A stretch of DNA of 64,000 bases, taken from assembly GCF_007748095.1 (NCBI RefSeq), contig NZ_CP036287.1, positions 5,208,001 through 5,272,000 on the forward strand, given 5' to 3'. Source of the stretch: Engelhardtia mirabilis (GTDB taxonomy: Bacteria; Planctomycetota; UBA1135; GCA-002686595). Positions 47,739-56,921 of this stretch are shown here, piece by piece. Position numbers and translations under genes: made by a program. Position 1 is the first letter of the stretch. Each line of letters begins with the position of its first letter. The notes beneath the pieces are model-generated. The model saw nothing but the letters and a program-made list of their open reading frames with translations. It did no database searches and was not told where the DNA came from.

Positions 47739-49028
47739 TCAGGCGTCGATCATGGTGAAGGTCAGAACGGCCTCGGAGACCGTCTTGCCAGCCACCGAAG
47801 CGGTTCCGCGCACCTGGGCGATCTCGCCCTTCATGCGCGTCGTCTCGACCTCCAGCCGCAGTTGGTCTCCGGGTACGACCCGCCCGCGGAGCTTGACCTT
47901 GTCGATAGCCCACAGGGCTGCGAGTTTGCCGGTGTTCTCCATCTTGCGGAGGATCAGAACGCCGGCCAGTTGGGCCATGGCCTCCAGCTGCAGGACCCCG
48001 GGCATGATCGGCGCATCGGGGAAGTGACCTACGAAGAAGGGCTCGTTGATGGACACGTTCTTGATGGCTACCGCCCGGCTGTAGCCGTCGATCTCCAACA
48101 CTCGATCGATCAGCAGGAAGGGATAGCGATGCGGCAGCATCTTCATCACCTCGCTGATGTCGAGCCCAGACTCGCGCGTGATGAAGCCGCCCGTCTCGAG
48201 CTTCTGCATCCGGTCTTGGAGGCGGCGAACCAGCTCGGCGTTGAGAGCGTGTCCGGATCGCGTGGCGATCACGTGGGCATGCAGCTCCGCACCCAAGAGG
48301 TGTAGGTCCCCCAAGAGGTCGAGCAGCTTGTGCCGCACCGGCTCGTCGGCCACCCGCATGGTCGCCTCCGGATCACCGAGCACCACGGTGTTCTCGCGCG
48401 TAGCGCCCTTGCCCAGCCCGGCTGCCTGCAGTGCCTCGACCTCGCTGGCCAGGCAGAAGGTCCGAGCGGGCGCGATGTCGCGCACGAAGCTCTCGGCGTC
48501 GACGCGACAGGTGATCGAGCCGCCGCTGACCCCGGGCTCGTTGAACGAGGCCACGTACTGGAGGGTCAGGCTCGGCTCGTCGGAGGGCAGGGCCACCAGG
48601 GTCGCGTCGCCCTCGCGAACGTAGATCGGCTCGTCCAGCCGGAAGACCCGGGCCGGACTGCGTTGCTCGGCGAAGCCGGCGCGCTGCAACAACTCCACGA
48701 AGGGCAGGCTGGAGCCGTCCATGCCCGGCATCTCCTGACCCGACAACTCGACGACGAGGTTGTCCACCTGCAGGCCGGAACAGGCCGCCAACAGGTGCTC
48801 GACCGTGTCGACCTGCGCGGAACCGCGCTGAAGTCGCGTGCGCCGCTCCTTGGGCGAGCGGTAGGCGATATGGGCCGGAATGGGCGGAGCGTCGGAGAGG
48901 TCGGTGCGGATGAACTCGACCCCCGTCCCGGGCGGTGCCGGGAGCACCCGGGCATCGATCCGCTCGCCCGAGTGGAGCCCGATGCCCGAGAACTCGACAG
49001 CCGTCTTGAGGGTGCGTTGGAGCCTCAT
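47739..49028 (-). CDS. lpxC-fabZ: Bifunctional LpxC-FabZ fusion
   Basis: One 429-residue chain joins UDP-3-O-acyl-GlcNAc deacetylase (committed step of lipid A) and 3-hydroxyacyl-ACP dehydratase. LpxC part: FSGIGLHSGE at the start, zinc ligands in DTVEHLLAA and VRHKLLDLLGD, and the catalytic His in RSGHALNAELV near residue 265. FabZ part: MKMLPHRYPFLLIDRVLEID and the catalytic GHFPDAPIMPGVLQLEAMAQ near residues 345-370. Such fusions are known in Bacteroidetes and some other phyla. The start at 49028 overlaps lpxD by ATGA; the longer frame to 49694 lies inside lpxD. Confidence 0.95.
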   Translation of the reverse strand: MRLQRTLKTAVEFSGIGLHSGERIDARVLPAPPGTGVEFIRTDLSDAPPIPAHIAYRSPKERRTRLQRGSAQVDTVEHLLAACSGLQVDNLVVELSGQEMPGMDGSSLPFVELLQRAGFAEQRSPARVFRLDEPIYVREGDATLVALPSDEPSLTLQYVASFNEPGVSGGSITCRVDAESFVRDIAPARTFCLASEVEALQAAGLGKGATRENTVVLGDPEATMRVADEPVRHKLLDLLGDLHLLGAELHAHVIATRSGHALNAELVRRLQDRMQKLETGGFITRESGLDISEVMKMLPHRYPFLLIDRVLEIDGYSRAVAIKNVSINEPFFVGHFPDAPIMPGVLQLEAMAQLAGVLILRKMENTGKLAALWAIDKVKLRGRVVPGDQLRLEVETTRMKGEIAQVRGTASVAGKTVSEAVLTFTMIDA

Positions 49029-50062
49029 TCGCCCGCCTCCTGACGGTCCAAACGAGCTTCGAGCATTCGCATTCGCTCCATCAGGCGGTCCACTCGGCCG
49101 GGAACGCCCAACCGGCGCATGCTCTCGGTACGCGGCCGCGCGGGCGTTCCGGCGTAGTCGCCGGGGACCAGGAGGTCGCCGAAGACGCCGGCCCCGCCGC
49201 CTACGCGCACGCCCGAGGCGATCTCCACATGCCCACCAATGCCCGCCTGGCCGGCGACGATCACCATGTCTCCCAACCTGGTCGAGCCCGCGATCCCCGA
49301 CTGGGAGACGAGCAGCACCGAGCGCCCCAGCTCGACGTTGTGGGCCACCTGCACAAGGTTGTCGATCTTCGACCCCTGGCCGATGCGGGTCTGACCGAAG
49401 CGCGCCCGGTCGATCGTCGTGTTCGCGCCGATCTCGACGTCGTCCTCGACGGCGACCGTACCGACCTGCGGCACCTTGACCCAGCCCTGGGCCGTGGGAT
49501 CGAACCCGAAGCCATCGGAACCGATCACTGCTCCCGCATGGATCAGGCAGCGATCGCCGACCGTCGTGCCCGCGTAGAGGGTCACATTGGGCTCGACCAC
49601 CGTGTCGTGTCCCAGGCTGCAATCGACCCCGACGAAGACCTGGGCCCGCAGCACGGTGCGGGCGCCTACCGTGGCCCCGGCTTCGACCACGCACCCCGGA
49701 CCGACAGTCGCGGTGGGGTCGATGGTCGCCGAGGGATCGACGGTCGCAGCCGGGTGAATCCCCGGCACAGGCGCCGGCCGAGGCTCGACGAAGGCTTGGA
49801 TCACGGCCGTGAAGGCCCGGCCGGGGTCGTCCACCCGCAGCAAGTTGAGATCGGCGCGATCGACCTGAAGCGACCGGCCGACCAGCACGGCCGCCGCCCG
49901 CGTGGACTCGAGTCCGGCCGCATACTTCGGGTGCCCCAAGAAGCTGACCTGGTCCGGCCCGGCCGTCGCCAGGGATGCGGGACCGGTGACGACGAGGGTG
50001 CCGTCGCCGTGGAGGTCGGCGCCGCAGAGCTCGGCGATCTCGGAGAGGGAGCGGGCGGACAT
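49025..50062 (-). CDS. lpxD: UDP-3-O-acylglucosamine N-acyltransferase
   Basis: Adds the N-linked hydroxyacyl chain, third step of lipid A. In the 345-residue protein, an N-terminal uridine-binding domain (SEIAELCGADLHGDG, DQVSFLGHPKYAAGLESTRAAAVLV) precedes a hexapeptide-repeat beta helix from about residue 100, with VGANTTIDRARFGQTRIGQGSKIDNLVQVAHNV-type active-site coil containing the catalytic His near residue 240, and a C-terminal helix (RMRMLEARLDRQEAGE). It starts the lpx run; bamA ends 197 bp upstream. Confidence 0.95.
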   Translation of the reverse strand: MSARSLSEIAELCGADLHGDGTLVVTGPASLATAGPDQVSFLGHPKYAAGLESTRAAAVLVGRSLQVDRADLNLLRVDDPGRAFTAVIQAFVEPRPAPVPGIHPAATVDPSATIDPTATVGPGCVVEAGATVGARTVLRAQVFVGVDCSLGHDTVVEPNVTLYAGTTVGDRCLIHAGAVIGSDGFGFDPTAQGWVKVPQVGTVAVEDDVEIGANTTIDRARFGQTRIGQGSKIDNLVQVAHNVELGRSVLLVSQSGIAGSTRLGDMVIVAGQAGIGGHVEIASGVRVGGGAGVFGDLLVPGDYAGTPARPRTESMRRLGVPGRVDRLMERMRMLEARLDRQEAGE

Positions 50063-50259
50063 GGGTTGGAAGGGCGGGCCTGGAGGATGGCAGCCACCGG
50101 ACCGAGCCGCGTCAGGATAGGGCAGCCCGCCGCGGCGATCTAGCGCCCGAGGTCAGGCAACACGGGCCTGGCAGGCGGCTCAGGGGCGGCGAGCCGGGCA
50201 AGGCTCGAGGCCCCCGCCCGGTCGAGGCAACCCGGCCAGGTCTGCTCGACCCAGCCCGG

Positions 50260-52839
50260 TCAGATGAAGAAGTTGAGCGAGAAGACCCGCTCCAGGTCCT
50301 CGTCCTGCGCGCGCACCGGGAACCCGAAGCTGAGCGTGATGGGGATCGGCACCAGGACCCCGAAGGTGAAGCCCGCCGACACTCGCAGCTCGTTGGGATC
50401 GAGCTGGAACTCGTCCGGGTCGAGGATCGCCGCGTCGACGAAGGTGCCGATACGAAGCACGTCACGCTCCTCGAGGGTGCCGGGGATCGGTTGACGCACC
50501 AGCGGGTAGTAGACGTCGAGGCTGCCGGCCACGTAAGTCTCGCCACCGATCGAGAAGCCGTCGTCGATCGGGCCGACGCCCCGCAGGGCAAAGCCGCGCA
50601 TCAGCGACGACCCGCCCAGGAAGAAGCGCTGACTGAATGGCACGTTGTCGGTGTCGCCGTAGGTCTGCGCGACCCCCGCCCGCGTGCGCACCCGGTAACC
50701 CCAGGTCGACTCGATCGGATCGAATCGCCCGTACTTCTCGAACAGCCCCGTGAGCTCCGACCAATCACCGTCGCTGCCCCACAGGTTGCTGTAGACCTTC
50801 AGGTTGCCCTGGGTCAGGAAGCCGAAGTCCGGCTGCAACGCGCGGTTCGAACGACCGTAGCGCATGCCGAGGGTGACCGCGTTGTAGGTGTTGTGACCCT
50901 GCTCGTCGCCCAAGAGGTCCGGCACGCCCAGCGGGTCGGTGATCGACGGCTCGCCGCCCGTGGCCAGGTCATCGATCAGCACCTCGTCCGCGCTGAAGCC
51001 GATCGACACCCGGGTGTCCTGGGTCAGCGCGCGGGTGAGGTCCAAGGACCAGTAGTCATGCCGCTCCGTGTGACTGGAGTAGGACCGCAGGCGCCGGCCG
51101 AGACTCGCGCTGAGACCGATGCGGTCGTAGTGCCGCGCGAAGAGGTCCGGCTCGGTGAACGAGATCTGGTAGGTCGATTCCTCGGTACCCGGACTGGCGA
51201 ACAGGTTGAAGGTCTGCCCCGCACCGCGCAGGGCCCTGCCCGAGTAGATGTCCGAGAAGGGGCTGTTCCAGGAGGGCGGCCGGCTGATGTCGAAGTTGTT
51301 GAACGACAACCCGATGCTCGCGGCGCCGCCGCTGTCGGCGCCGTACTGGATCCCGAAGTCCACCTGGATCAGGTCACCTTCCTCGACGATGAACTCGAGA
51401 TCCTTGTAGTTGGGCTCCTCGGTGGCGACGAACTGGTAGATCGGCTCCGGATGGTTCGCGATGTTGAAGCGCGTCGAGAAGTACCCCGTCGAGCGAATGC
51501 GCTGCAGGGACCGGTCGATCTCGACCAGATCGGCCACATCGCCCGGCTGGATCGAGATGCGTGAGCGCAGCACGCGATCGCGGGTGGACGCGTTTCCGGT
51601 CAGCCGCACTTCGCGGATGAACTGCTCGCGACCCTGGGCCAAGCGGTAGACCACGTCCACCGTGCTGGTCTCGAGGTCGTAGTTGAGTTCCGGAGGCAGG
51701 AAGCGCCAGCGGTCGCCCAGGGGCATGGTCCGATGGGCCACGTGCCCATCGCGCCCATAGCGGTCGCGGAGCGCGCGCTGGTCGATGTCGATCAGCAGTT
51801 GGCTGTAGGTCGCCCCCGTCTTCAGCTCACAGAGCTCGAGCAGCTCGTCCTCGGGGATCAGCAGCTCGGTCGGAACCGTCCGCAGGCGCGTGCCGGTCGG
51901 GTCGAGTTGCTCGTCGTAACCTTCGATGCGGACGGACCCGACCGTGAACTGCGCCCCTTCGTCGACGCGCAAGTGGATCGTCACCCAGTCGCGCCCCTCG
52001 TTGAACTCCAGTTGTTCGAGCTGCACCACCGCATCCAGGTAGCCCTCTCGACGGTAGGCCTCACGGATGGCGATCAGGTCGGCCTCTAGCACGTTGCGAT
52101 CGAAGGCCTTGCCGAACAGGCCGAAGAAGACCGGAGCACGCAACTGGGGCCGGGCCTCGGCCCGCAGACCCTCGCGCCAGAAAAGGAAACCCCGGTCGGG
52201 CAGCGATTCGTTGCCGTGGATGACGAGGTCCTCGACGCAGACCAGGGGCCCCTCATCGATCTCGAAGACGACGTCGATACGCCCCTCCCCCAGGTCTCGC
52301 TCGACGGCCCGGACGACGGCGAAGTGGTAGCCCTCGCGCGTGTAGGCCTCCTCCAGGGCGCGCTGTACCCGCGGGATCTCGAATTGGTAGAGCTCGCCCC
52401 CCTCGGCCAGGTCGGCCCACTCGAGCAGGTCGCGGGTGTCCACGCGCTCGTTGCCCTCGAAGCGCGGGGTGAAGTCGAAGGGCACCTCGGTCACGTCGAT
52501 CCGCAGGCGCACGCCGTTCTCGAGCTCCTGCCGACTGACCTCGGCACGCACGCCGAAGGTTCGCCAGAGCACCTCGATGCCACGGGCGATCATCGACTCG
52601 TCGTAGGGCGCGCCGACCTTCTGGGCGAAGGCGGCTCGAATCTGATCGGCGGAGACTCGGCGGTGCCCGTAGACGTCGATCGCTACCACCGCGGGCACGA
52701 CCTGGGGCTGCGCTGCCGCTTGCCCCTGGAGTCCGTCGGAGGGCGGAACCTGCACGGCGACGGCCATGGCCGGAGTACCCAAGAGGCCCAGGCACGCCAG
52801 GGCCCGTGCCGCGCCGCGATCGAGTCGGAGGAACCTCAT
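50260..52839 (-). CDS. bamA: Outer membrane protein assembly factor BamA
   Basis: Omp85-family insertase that folds beta-barrel proteins into the outer membrane. The 859-residue protein has a signal peptide (about residues 1-30, ending AMAVAV), POTRA domains from VVAIDVYGHRRVSADQI onward to about residue 470, then a C-terminal barrel from EGDLIQVDFGIQYGADSGGAASIGL. The lid motif region FFLGGSSLMRGFALRGVGP (G-LRGF type) near residue 730 is conserved. The chain ends SLNFFI rather than with a terminal Phe/Trp. bamA-lpxD synteny is common; the usual skp between them is missing. Confidence 0.94.
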   Translation of the reverse strand: MRFLRLDRGAARALACLGLLGTPAMAVAVQVPPSDGLQGQAAAQPQVVPAVVAIDVYGHRRVSADQIRAAFAQKVGAPYDESMIARGIEVLWRTFGVRAEVSRQELENGVRLRIDVTEVPFDFTPRFEGNERVDTRDLLEWADLAEGGELYQFEIPRVQRALEEAYTREGYHFAVVRAVERDLGEGRIDVVFEIDEGPLVCVEDLVIHGNESLPDRGFLFWREGLRAEARPQLRAPVFFGLFGKAFDRNVLEADLIAIREAYRREGYLDAVVQLEQLEFNEGRDWVTIHLRVDEGAQFTVGSVRIEGYDEQLDPTGTRLRTVPTELLIPEDELLELCELKTGATYSQLLIDIDQRALRDRYGRDGHVAHRTMPLGDRWRFLPPELNYDLETSTVDVVYRLAQGREQFIREVRLTGNASTRDRVLRSRISIQPGDVADLVEIDRSLQRIRSTGYFSTRFNIANHPEPIYQFVATEEPNYKDLEFIVEEGDLIQVDFGIQYGADSGGAASIGLSFNNFDISRPPSWNSPFSDIYSGRALRGAGQTFNLFASPGTEESTYQISFTEPDLFARHYDRIGLSASLGRRLRSYSSHTERHDYWSLDLTRALTQDTRVSIGFSADEVLIDDLATGGEPSITDPLGVPDLLGDEQGHNTYNAVTLGMRYGRSNRALQPDFGFLTQGNLKVYSNLWGSDGDWSELTGLFEKYGRFDPIESTWGYRVRTRAGVAQTYGDTDNVPFSQRFFLGGSSLMRGFALRGVGPIDDGFSIGGETYVAGSLDVYYPLVRQPIPGTLEERDVLRIGTFVDAAILDPDEFQLDPNELRVSAGFTFGVLVPIPITLSFGFPVRAQDEDLERVFSLNFFI

Positions 52840-52956
52840 GGACGAGTCGGGGCCAGCGCGGACATGCGTGAATCGAACGCCCGGGGCGCCCCCACCAGGC
52901 CCGGCTGCACGATGCGAGCCGGAACCGATTGCACTTCGAAAGTCGACGTCACGCGC

Positions 52957-54339
52957 TCAGAGCACCACCTGCTCGATGCCGGAGGGGGCCCGGTTCTCGA
53001 AACGCATGTGTTGTGGGAAGAACTGCAGGCGCACGTCACCCGTAGGGCCGTTGCGCTGCTTGGCCACGATCACCTCGGCCACGCCGGCATTCTCGTCGGT
53101 GCGGTACTTGGCGTAGTACTCGGGGCGATAGAGCATCATCACCACGTCGGCGTCCTGCTCGATCGATCCCGATTCGCGCAGGTCGGCCAGCTGCGGTCGC
53201 GGGGGATCGCGACTCTCGACGGCGCGCGAGAGCTGCGCCAACGCGATGACCGGGATCTCCAGTTCGCGCGACAGCTCCTTGAGGGACCGCGAGATGTTGC
53301 TGATCTCCTGCTGCCGGCTCTCCGAGCGCGGGAAGCTGAGCAGTTGGAGGTAGTCGACCACGACCAGGTCGAGGCCCTCGCGGGCCTTCAGTCGACGCGC
53401 GCGGCTGCGCACGGACATCATCGAGATGCCGGGGCTGTCGTCGATGTGGATGCGCGCGCGTTGCAGCTCGTCGGCAGCGGTCGTGAGCAGCGGGCGCTGA
53501 TCCGCGGGAATCCGCCCGCGCCGCAACAGATGCGCCGGCACCCGCGCTCGCGAGCAGAGCATCCGCGTCACCAGCGACTGGCGCCCCATCTCGAGGCTGT
53601 ACATGAGCACCGTCGGAGGCCGGTCCATCCAAGCCGGCTGCGACATGGCCGCGTTCTCGAGCAGGTTCAGCGCGAAGGCCGTCTTGCCCATCGACGGTCG
53701 CGCCGCGACGATCAAGAGCTCGCCCTTGTTGAGCCCCGAGAGCATCTCGTCCAGCTCGTAGTAGCCTGTGGTCAGGCCGGTCAGCTCGCCGTCGCCGGAC
53801 ATGGCGTCCAGGCGCCGGAAGGTCTCGGTGATCGTGTCGCGGATCGAGATCGCCTGGCCGCCCTCGCGCGCGCTGGCGATGCGGAAGATGCGGTGCTCGC
53901 TGGAGTCGACCAGGGACTGCACCGATTCCCCGTCGGGGCGGGTCTGATAGGCCTCCGCGACGATGTCGGTGCACTCGCCGATCAACTCGCGCAGCATCGA
54001 CGTCTCCGAGACGATGCGCTGGTGGTGCACGAGCAGGGCGGCGCTGGTCACCCCGGAGCCGAGCTCGACCAGGGCCTCGGCGCCACCGACAGTCGCGAAA
54101 TCGCCGGCCGCACGCAGAGCCTCTCCCAAGGTCACGTAGTCGATCGGCAGGCCCTGCTCTCCGAGACGCACGAGCGCGTCGAAGATCTTGCCGTGACGGC
54201 GGTCGTAGAAGTCACGACCGGACAGGTCCTCGGCCACCTCGGGCACGCGCTCGGGGTCGAGCAGCAATGCTCCGAGCAAGGCGCGCTCGGCGTCGAGGTT
54301 GTGGGGCGGCGTCTTTCCGCTGGAGTCCATCTCGGTCAT
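52957..54339 (-). CDS. dnaB: Replicative DNA helicase DnaB
   Basis: Hexameric helicase of the replication fork. The 460-residue protein has the N-terminal primase-interacting domain (PPHNLDAERALLGALLLDPERV), a linker, and the RecA-like ATPase: Walker A ARPSMGKTAFALNLLENAA near residue 215, LVVVDYLQLLSFP (Walker B) and ALAQLSRAVESRDPPRPQLADLRESGSIEQDADVVMML near residue 375. No intein is present. The ATG at 54339 is the family start. rplI followed by dnaB is a widespread gene order. Confidence 0.96.
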   Translation of the reverse strand: MTEMDSSGKTPPHNLDAERALLGALLLDPERVPEVAEDLSGRDFYDRRHGKIFDALVRLGEQGLPIDYVTLGEALRAAGDFATVGGAEALVELGSGVTSAALLVHHQRIVSETSMLRELIGECTDIVAEAYQTRPDGESVQSLVDSSEHRIFRIASAREGGQAISIRDTITETFRRLDAMSGDGELTGLTTGYYELDEMLSGLNKGELLIVAARPSMGKTAFALNLLENAAMSQPAWMDRPPTVLMYSLEMGRQSLVTRMLCSRARVPAHLLRRGRIPADQRPLLTTAADELQRARIHIDDSPGISMMSVRSRARRLKAREGLDLVVVDYLQLLSFPRSESRQQEISNISRSLKELSRELEIPVIALAQLSRAVESRDPPRPQLADLRESGSIEQDADVVMMLYRPEYYAKYRTDENAGVAEVIVAKQRNGPTGDVRLQFFPQHMRFENRAPSGIEQVVL

Positions 54340-54687
54340 CGCTGCAGCCCACCGGGGCGGCGCATGATAGCCGCCGCGCGGTGGCAGCCGCACCCTTCCG
54401 ATGGCGGACGTGGAACTGCCCCCCGCCTTCGGCACGGAGGCCGGGGCCCGGTAGCTCGACGATCGCCGACAACGACTTCGGCCTCGAAGACGCTGACGAG
54501 TACGTCCTCGAATGGCACGGACCCGAACGCAGCCGAGCCCGCACCTGAAGCCAGGTGCGGGCTCGGCCCGCGGGGCAGTCGAGCTGCCGATCGGTTCGGA
54601 ACGCGGAGCCTGTCAGGGCTCGCGTACGCGCTCGAGCGTTCCATGACCCGCCGAGCGAATCAGGCGTTGCCGGAGCGCATCTACCGG
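54340..54687. other. Intergenic region (348 bp) between rplI and dnaB
   Basis: No gene seen. It holds a strong hairpin at 54533-54566 and should contain the dnaB promoter. Confidence 0.5.
54533..54566 (-). terminator. Terminator of the rpsF-rpsR-rplI operon
   Basis: A perfect 14-pair stem, CCGAGCCCGCACCT with its complement, around GAAGCC. It lies about 120 bases after the rplI stop and lacks a T tract, so it may need help from Rho or act in both directions. Confidence 0.55.
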
Positions 54688-55149
54688 TCAGGCATCACCC
54701 AGAGCAGTGATGGCCACCGTCACGTTGGCCGTGCGGTCGCCGTGCACATGCACTTCGACGATGTGCTCGCCGACGCTCTTGAGCGGGGATTCCAGTCGGA
54801 TCCGACGCTCGTCGATGGCGTGCCCGGAGGCTTCCAGGAGGTCCGCGATCAGCGCCGCACTCACCGAGCCGTAGAGGGTCCCGGTATCGTCGGCCCGCTG
54901 AGCCGTCTCGACCCGCAGGCCACCCATCTCGTTGACGACGGCCTCGATCTTCGCGGCGCGCTGCGCCTCTTCAGCGTCCAAGCGCTGGCGGCGACGCTCG
55001 AGTGCACGCACGTTCTCAGGCGTGGCCTGAATCGCGTAGCCGTGCGGGAGCAGGTAGTTGCGGGCGTAGCCAGGAGCGACCTTGACCACGTCACCGACCT
55101 TGCCGAGGTTGCGGACGTTCTCCCGCAGAAGGATTTCAACGTTCTTCAC
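54688..55149 (-). CDS. rplI: 50S ribosomal protein L9
   Basis: The 153-residue protein has the N-terminal domain MKNVEILLRENVRNLGKVGDVVKVAPGYARNYLLPHGYA, the long connecting helix (ENVRALERRRQRLDAEEAQRAAKIEAVV) and the C-terminal domain GTLYGSVSAALIADLLEASGHAIDERRIRLESPLKSVGEHIVEVHVHGDRTANVTV in outline. Full length. The start codon is GTG at 55149. It is the last gene of the rpsF-rpsR-rplI unit, 15 bases after rpsR. Confidence 0.97.
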   Translation of the reverse strand: MKNVEILLRENVRNLGKVGDVVKVAPGYARNYLLPHGYAIQATPENVRALERRRQRLDAEEAQRAAKIEAVVNEMGGLRVETAQRADDTGTLYGSVSAALIADLLEASGHAIDERRIRLESPLKSVGEHIVEVHVHGDRTANVTVAITALGDA

Positions 55150-55164
55150 TTCAGATGCCTCCGA

Positions 55165-55374
55165 TCAGCCGACGAACGGCAGCAGACTCAAGTGGCGAGC
55201 GCGCTTGAGAGCCTGCTTGAGCTCCCGTTGACGCTTGGTCGTGAGACCCGTACGGCGACGGCTGAGGATCTGCCCCTGGGGGCCGATGCACTTGGCCAAC
55301 AGCTCGAGGTTCTTGTAGTCGAGGGTGTCCGTCTTGTGGACGATCACCGTCGGCTTGCGGGGTGCGCGCTTCAT
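55165..55374 (-). CDS. rpsR: 30S ribosomal protein S18
   Basis: A 69-residue basic protein with the family core DYKNLELLAKCIGPQGQILSRRRTGLTTKRQRELKQALKRARHLSLLPF. The length is normal. It lacks the zinc-binding Cys cluster seen in some S18. The ATG overlaps the rpsF stop by ATGA. No ssb gene separates rpsF and rpsR, unlike in many Firmicutes and others. Confidence 0.97.
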   Translation of the reverse strand: MKRAPRKPTVIVHKTDTLDYKNLELLAKCIGPQGQILSRRRTGLTTKRQRELKQALKRARHLSLLPFVG

Positions 55375-56000
55375 TGGGACTTCTCCTTGTCGGACGAGAC
55401 CGCCGCGGGCTCGGCGCCACCGCCGGCTTCCTTGTCACCGCCGGCTTCCTTGTCACCGCCGGCTTCCTTGTCACCGCCGGACTCCTTGGCCTCCGCAGTC
55501 TTCTTGCGACTCGAGGTTACCGTGCGGGTCCTCCCGCCGTCGTCGTCATCGTCGTCGTCCAACGACAGGTCGTCATCGTCGTCGTCGCTGTCGTCGTTGT
55601 CCGAATCGACGCCCTGGATCGGGCGGTAGGAGCCGGAATCGTCGGCCGGGGGCGGGGGCACGATGAAGTCCTCGGAGCTCTCGACCTGGGCAGCTTCGGC
55701 CTCGGTCTCGGGCAACGCGGGGACGCTGGTGATCAGGTAGCGCAGCACGTGGTCATTGATCTCGAGATCGCGCCGCAGCTCCGGGTGGTTCTGACCGTCC
55801 AACTCGAAGAAGGTCAACAGGAACGTCGCCCGGCGGCGTCCCTTGATCGGGTAGGCCAGGGCGCGCTCGTCCCACCGCCGAGCGGTGTGGATGGTTGCGC
55901 CGTGCTTCTCGAGCGCGGCGGTGACGACGGCCTTCGCGGAGGGCCAGCCCTCACGCACGAGGTCGTTGTCGATCAGGAACATGCCTTCGTAGAGACTCAT
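55371..56000 (-). CDS. rpsF: 30S ribosomal protein S6 with a long acidic, repeat-bearing tail
   Basis: The first 100 residues are a normal S6 (MSLYEGMFLIDNDLVREG, WDERALAYPIKGRRRATFLLTFFEL). The family is usually 95-135 residues, but this one has 209. The extra part holds two Asp runs (about residues 135-155), a basic patch (RTRTVTSSRKKTAEAKE), and GGDKEA repeated three times in tandem after an ESGGDKEA-like start, encoded by an 18 bp DNA repeat near 55425-55490. The tail could bind cations or partner proteins; this is not known. It overlaps rpsR. Confidence 0.93.
   Translation of the reverse strand: MSLYEGMFLIDNDLVREGWPSAKAVVTAALEKHGATIHTARRWDERALAYPIKGRRRATFLLTFFELDGQNHPELRRDLEINDHVLRYLITSVPALPETEAEAAQVESSEDFIVPPPPADDSGSYRPIQGVDSDNDDSDDDDDDLSLDDDDDDDGGRTRTVTSSRKKTAEAKESGGDKEAGGDKEAGGDKEAGGGAEPAAVSSDKEKSQ
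55425..55490 (-). repeat. 18 bp tandem repeat inside rpsF
   Basis: About four units of CCGCCGGCTTCCTTGTCA (plus strand) in a row, coding for GGDKEA on the minus strand. Near-identical units at DNA level indicate recent expansion by slippage; unit number may vary between strains. Confidence 0.85.
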
Positions 56001-56032
56001 GATTGCACCTCGTGGGTGATGTAGAGGGGGGT

Positions 56033-56674
56033 TCAGCTCCCCTGGGACCAGCGGCTGTGGAACCGCGTCATGCACCCCTCGATGTCTCCGCCGCGTAGCC
56101 ACTCGAGAGCGGCTTCGCCGGCTTCGGCGATCGAGATGTCGATCTCGACCCGCTCCTGCGGATCGAACTTCGAAAGCACATGACGCGCCGCATCGGCAGA
56201 CGTCCGGCCGATTCCGACCCTGAGGCGAGGGAAGGCGTTCGTACCGAGAACGTCGATGATGGAGCGCATGCCGTTGTGACCGCCGTGGCCCCCACCGGCC
56301 CTCAGGCGCAGGCCACCCAGCGGCAGGTCCATGTCGTCGTAGACGACCATGGCTTCCTGCGGCTCGGCGCCGGCCCAGGCCAGCAGCGGTGCGACGACCT
56401 CTCCCGATCGATTCATGAAGGTCAGCGGTTGCACCAGGCAGGCGTCCGGATCGAACGACAGCGCAGCACGCATCCGCGGGCCTCGATAACCCGTTCGGGC
56501 CCCGGGGGATTGGGACCCGACCGACGGGAGCGCCCCGGATCGCTCCAGGGCACGGCTCGACTCAAAGACCAGACCCTCGTGCAGCGCCAGCCGTTCGATG
56601 ACCTCGAATCCGACGTTGTGGCGAGTTCCCACGTATTCGGGTCCGGGGTTACCCAGTCCGATCAGGATCCTCAT
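56033..56674 (-). CDS. pth: Peptidyl-tRNA hydrolase
   Basis: Recycles peptidyl-tRNAs that fall off the ribosome. The 213-residue protein shows GLGNPGPEYVGTRHNVGFEVIERLA with the catalytic His, PLTFMNRSGEVV, VVYDDMDLPLGGLRLRAGGGHGGHNGMRSI with the catalytic Asp and the conserved GGHNG. Around residues 45-70 an insertion (SQSPGARTGYRGPRM) makes it slightly longer than the 190 of E. coli. It lies 32 bases upstream of rpsF and probably heads that transcript together with rplY. Confidence 0.95.
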   Translation of the reverse strand: MRILIGLGNPGPEYVGTRHNVGFEVIERLALHEGLVFESSRALERSGALPSVGSQSPGARTGYRGPRMRAALSFDPDACLVQPLTFMNRSGEVVAPLLAWAGAEPQEAMVVYDDMDLPLGGLRLRAGGGHGGHNGMRSIIDVLGTNAFPRLRVGIGRTSADAARHVLSKFDPQERVEIDISIAEAGEAALEWLRGGDIEGCMTRFHSRWSQGS

Positions 56675-56794
56675 GGATGCTGCGTGGTTCCTCGTGGAGC
56701 ACTGCTCCTACGCCGATTCGGGGTCGCGACCGGCGACCACGAGGGCTCCGCGACGGAGCGACGGCTCCGTGACGGGGGCGAAGAGAATAGAGGC

Positions 56795-56827
56795 GGGGGC
56801 GCCGTCGCGCAAGCGACGGGCGCCCCC
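56795..56827 (-). terminator. Terminator after rplY
   Basis: GGGGGCGCC-GTCGC and GCGAC-GGGCGCCCCC pair in a 14-pair stem with one bulged base and a GCAA loop. It lies 95 bases past the rplY stop; a pyrimidine-rich CTCTATTCTCTT follows on the minus strand. Confidence 0.65.
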
Positions 56828-56921
56828 GATCCCGTGCGGTCGCCCCGGATCGGGGGACCGCTCGAACTCGGGTGGGCCGCGTGCCGGTCCCGCTCGGGCC
56901 TAGGCGCCGCCCACCCTGGGC

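Noticed and set aside
55425..55490. CRISPR-like array
   Set aside because: The 18 bp units are directly adjacent without spacers and are in frame, coding for GGDKEA in S6.
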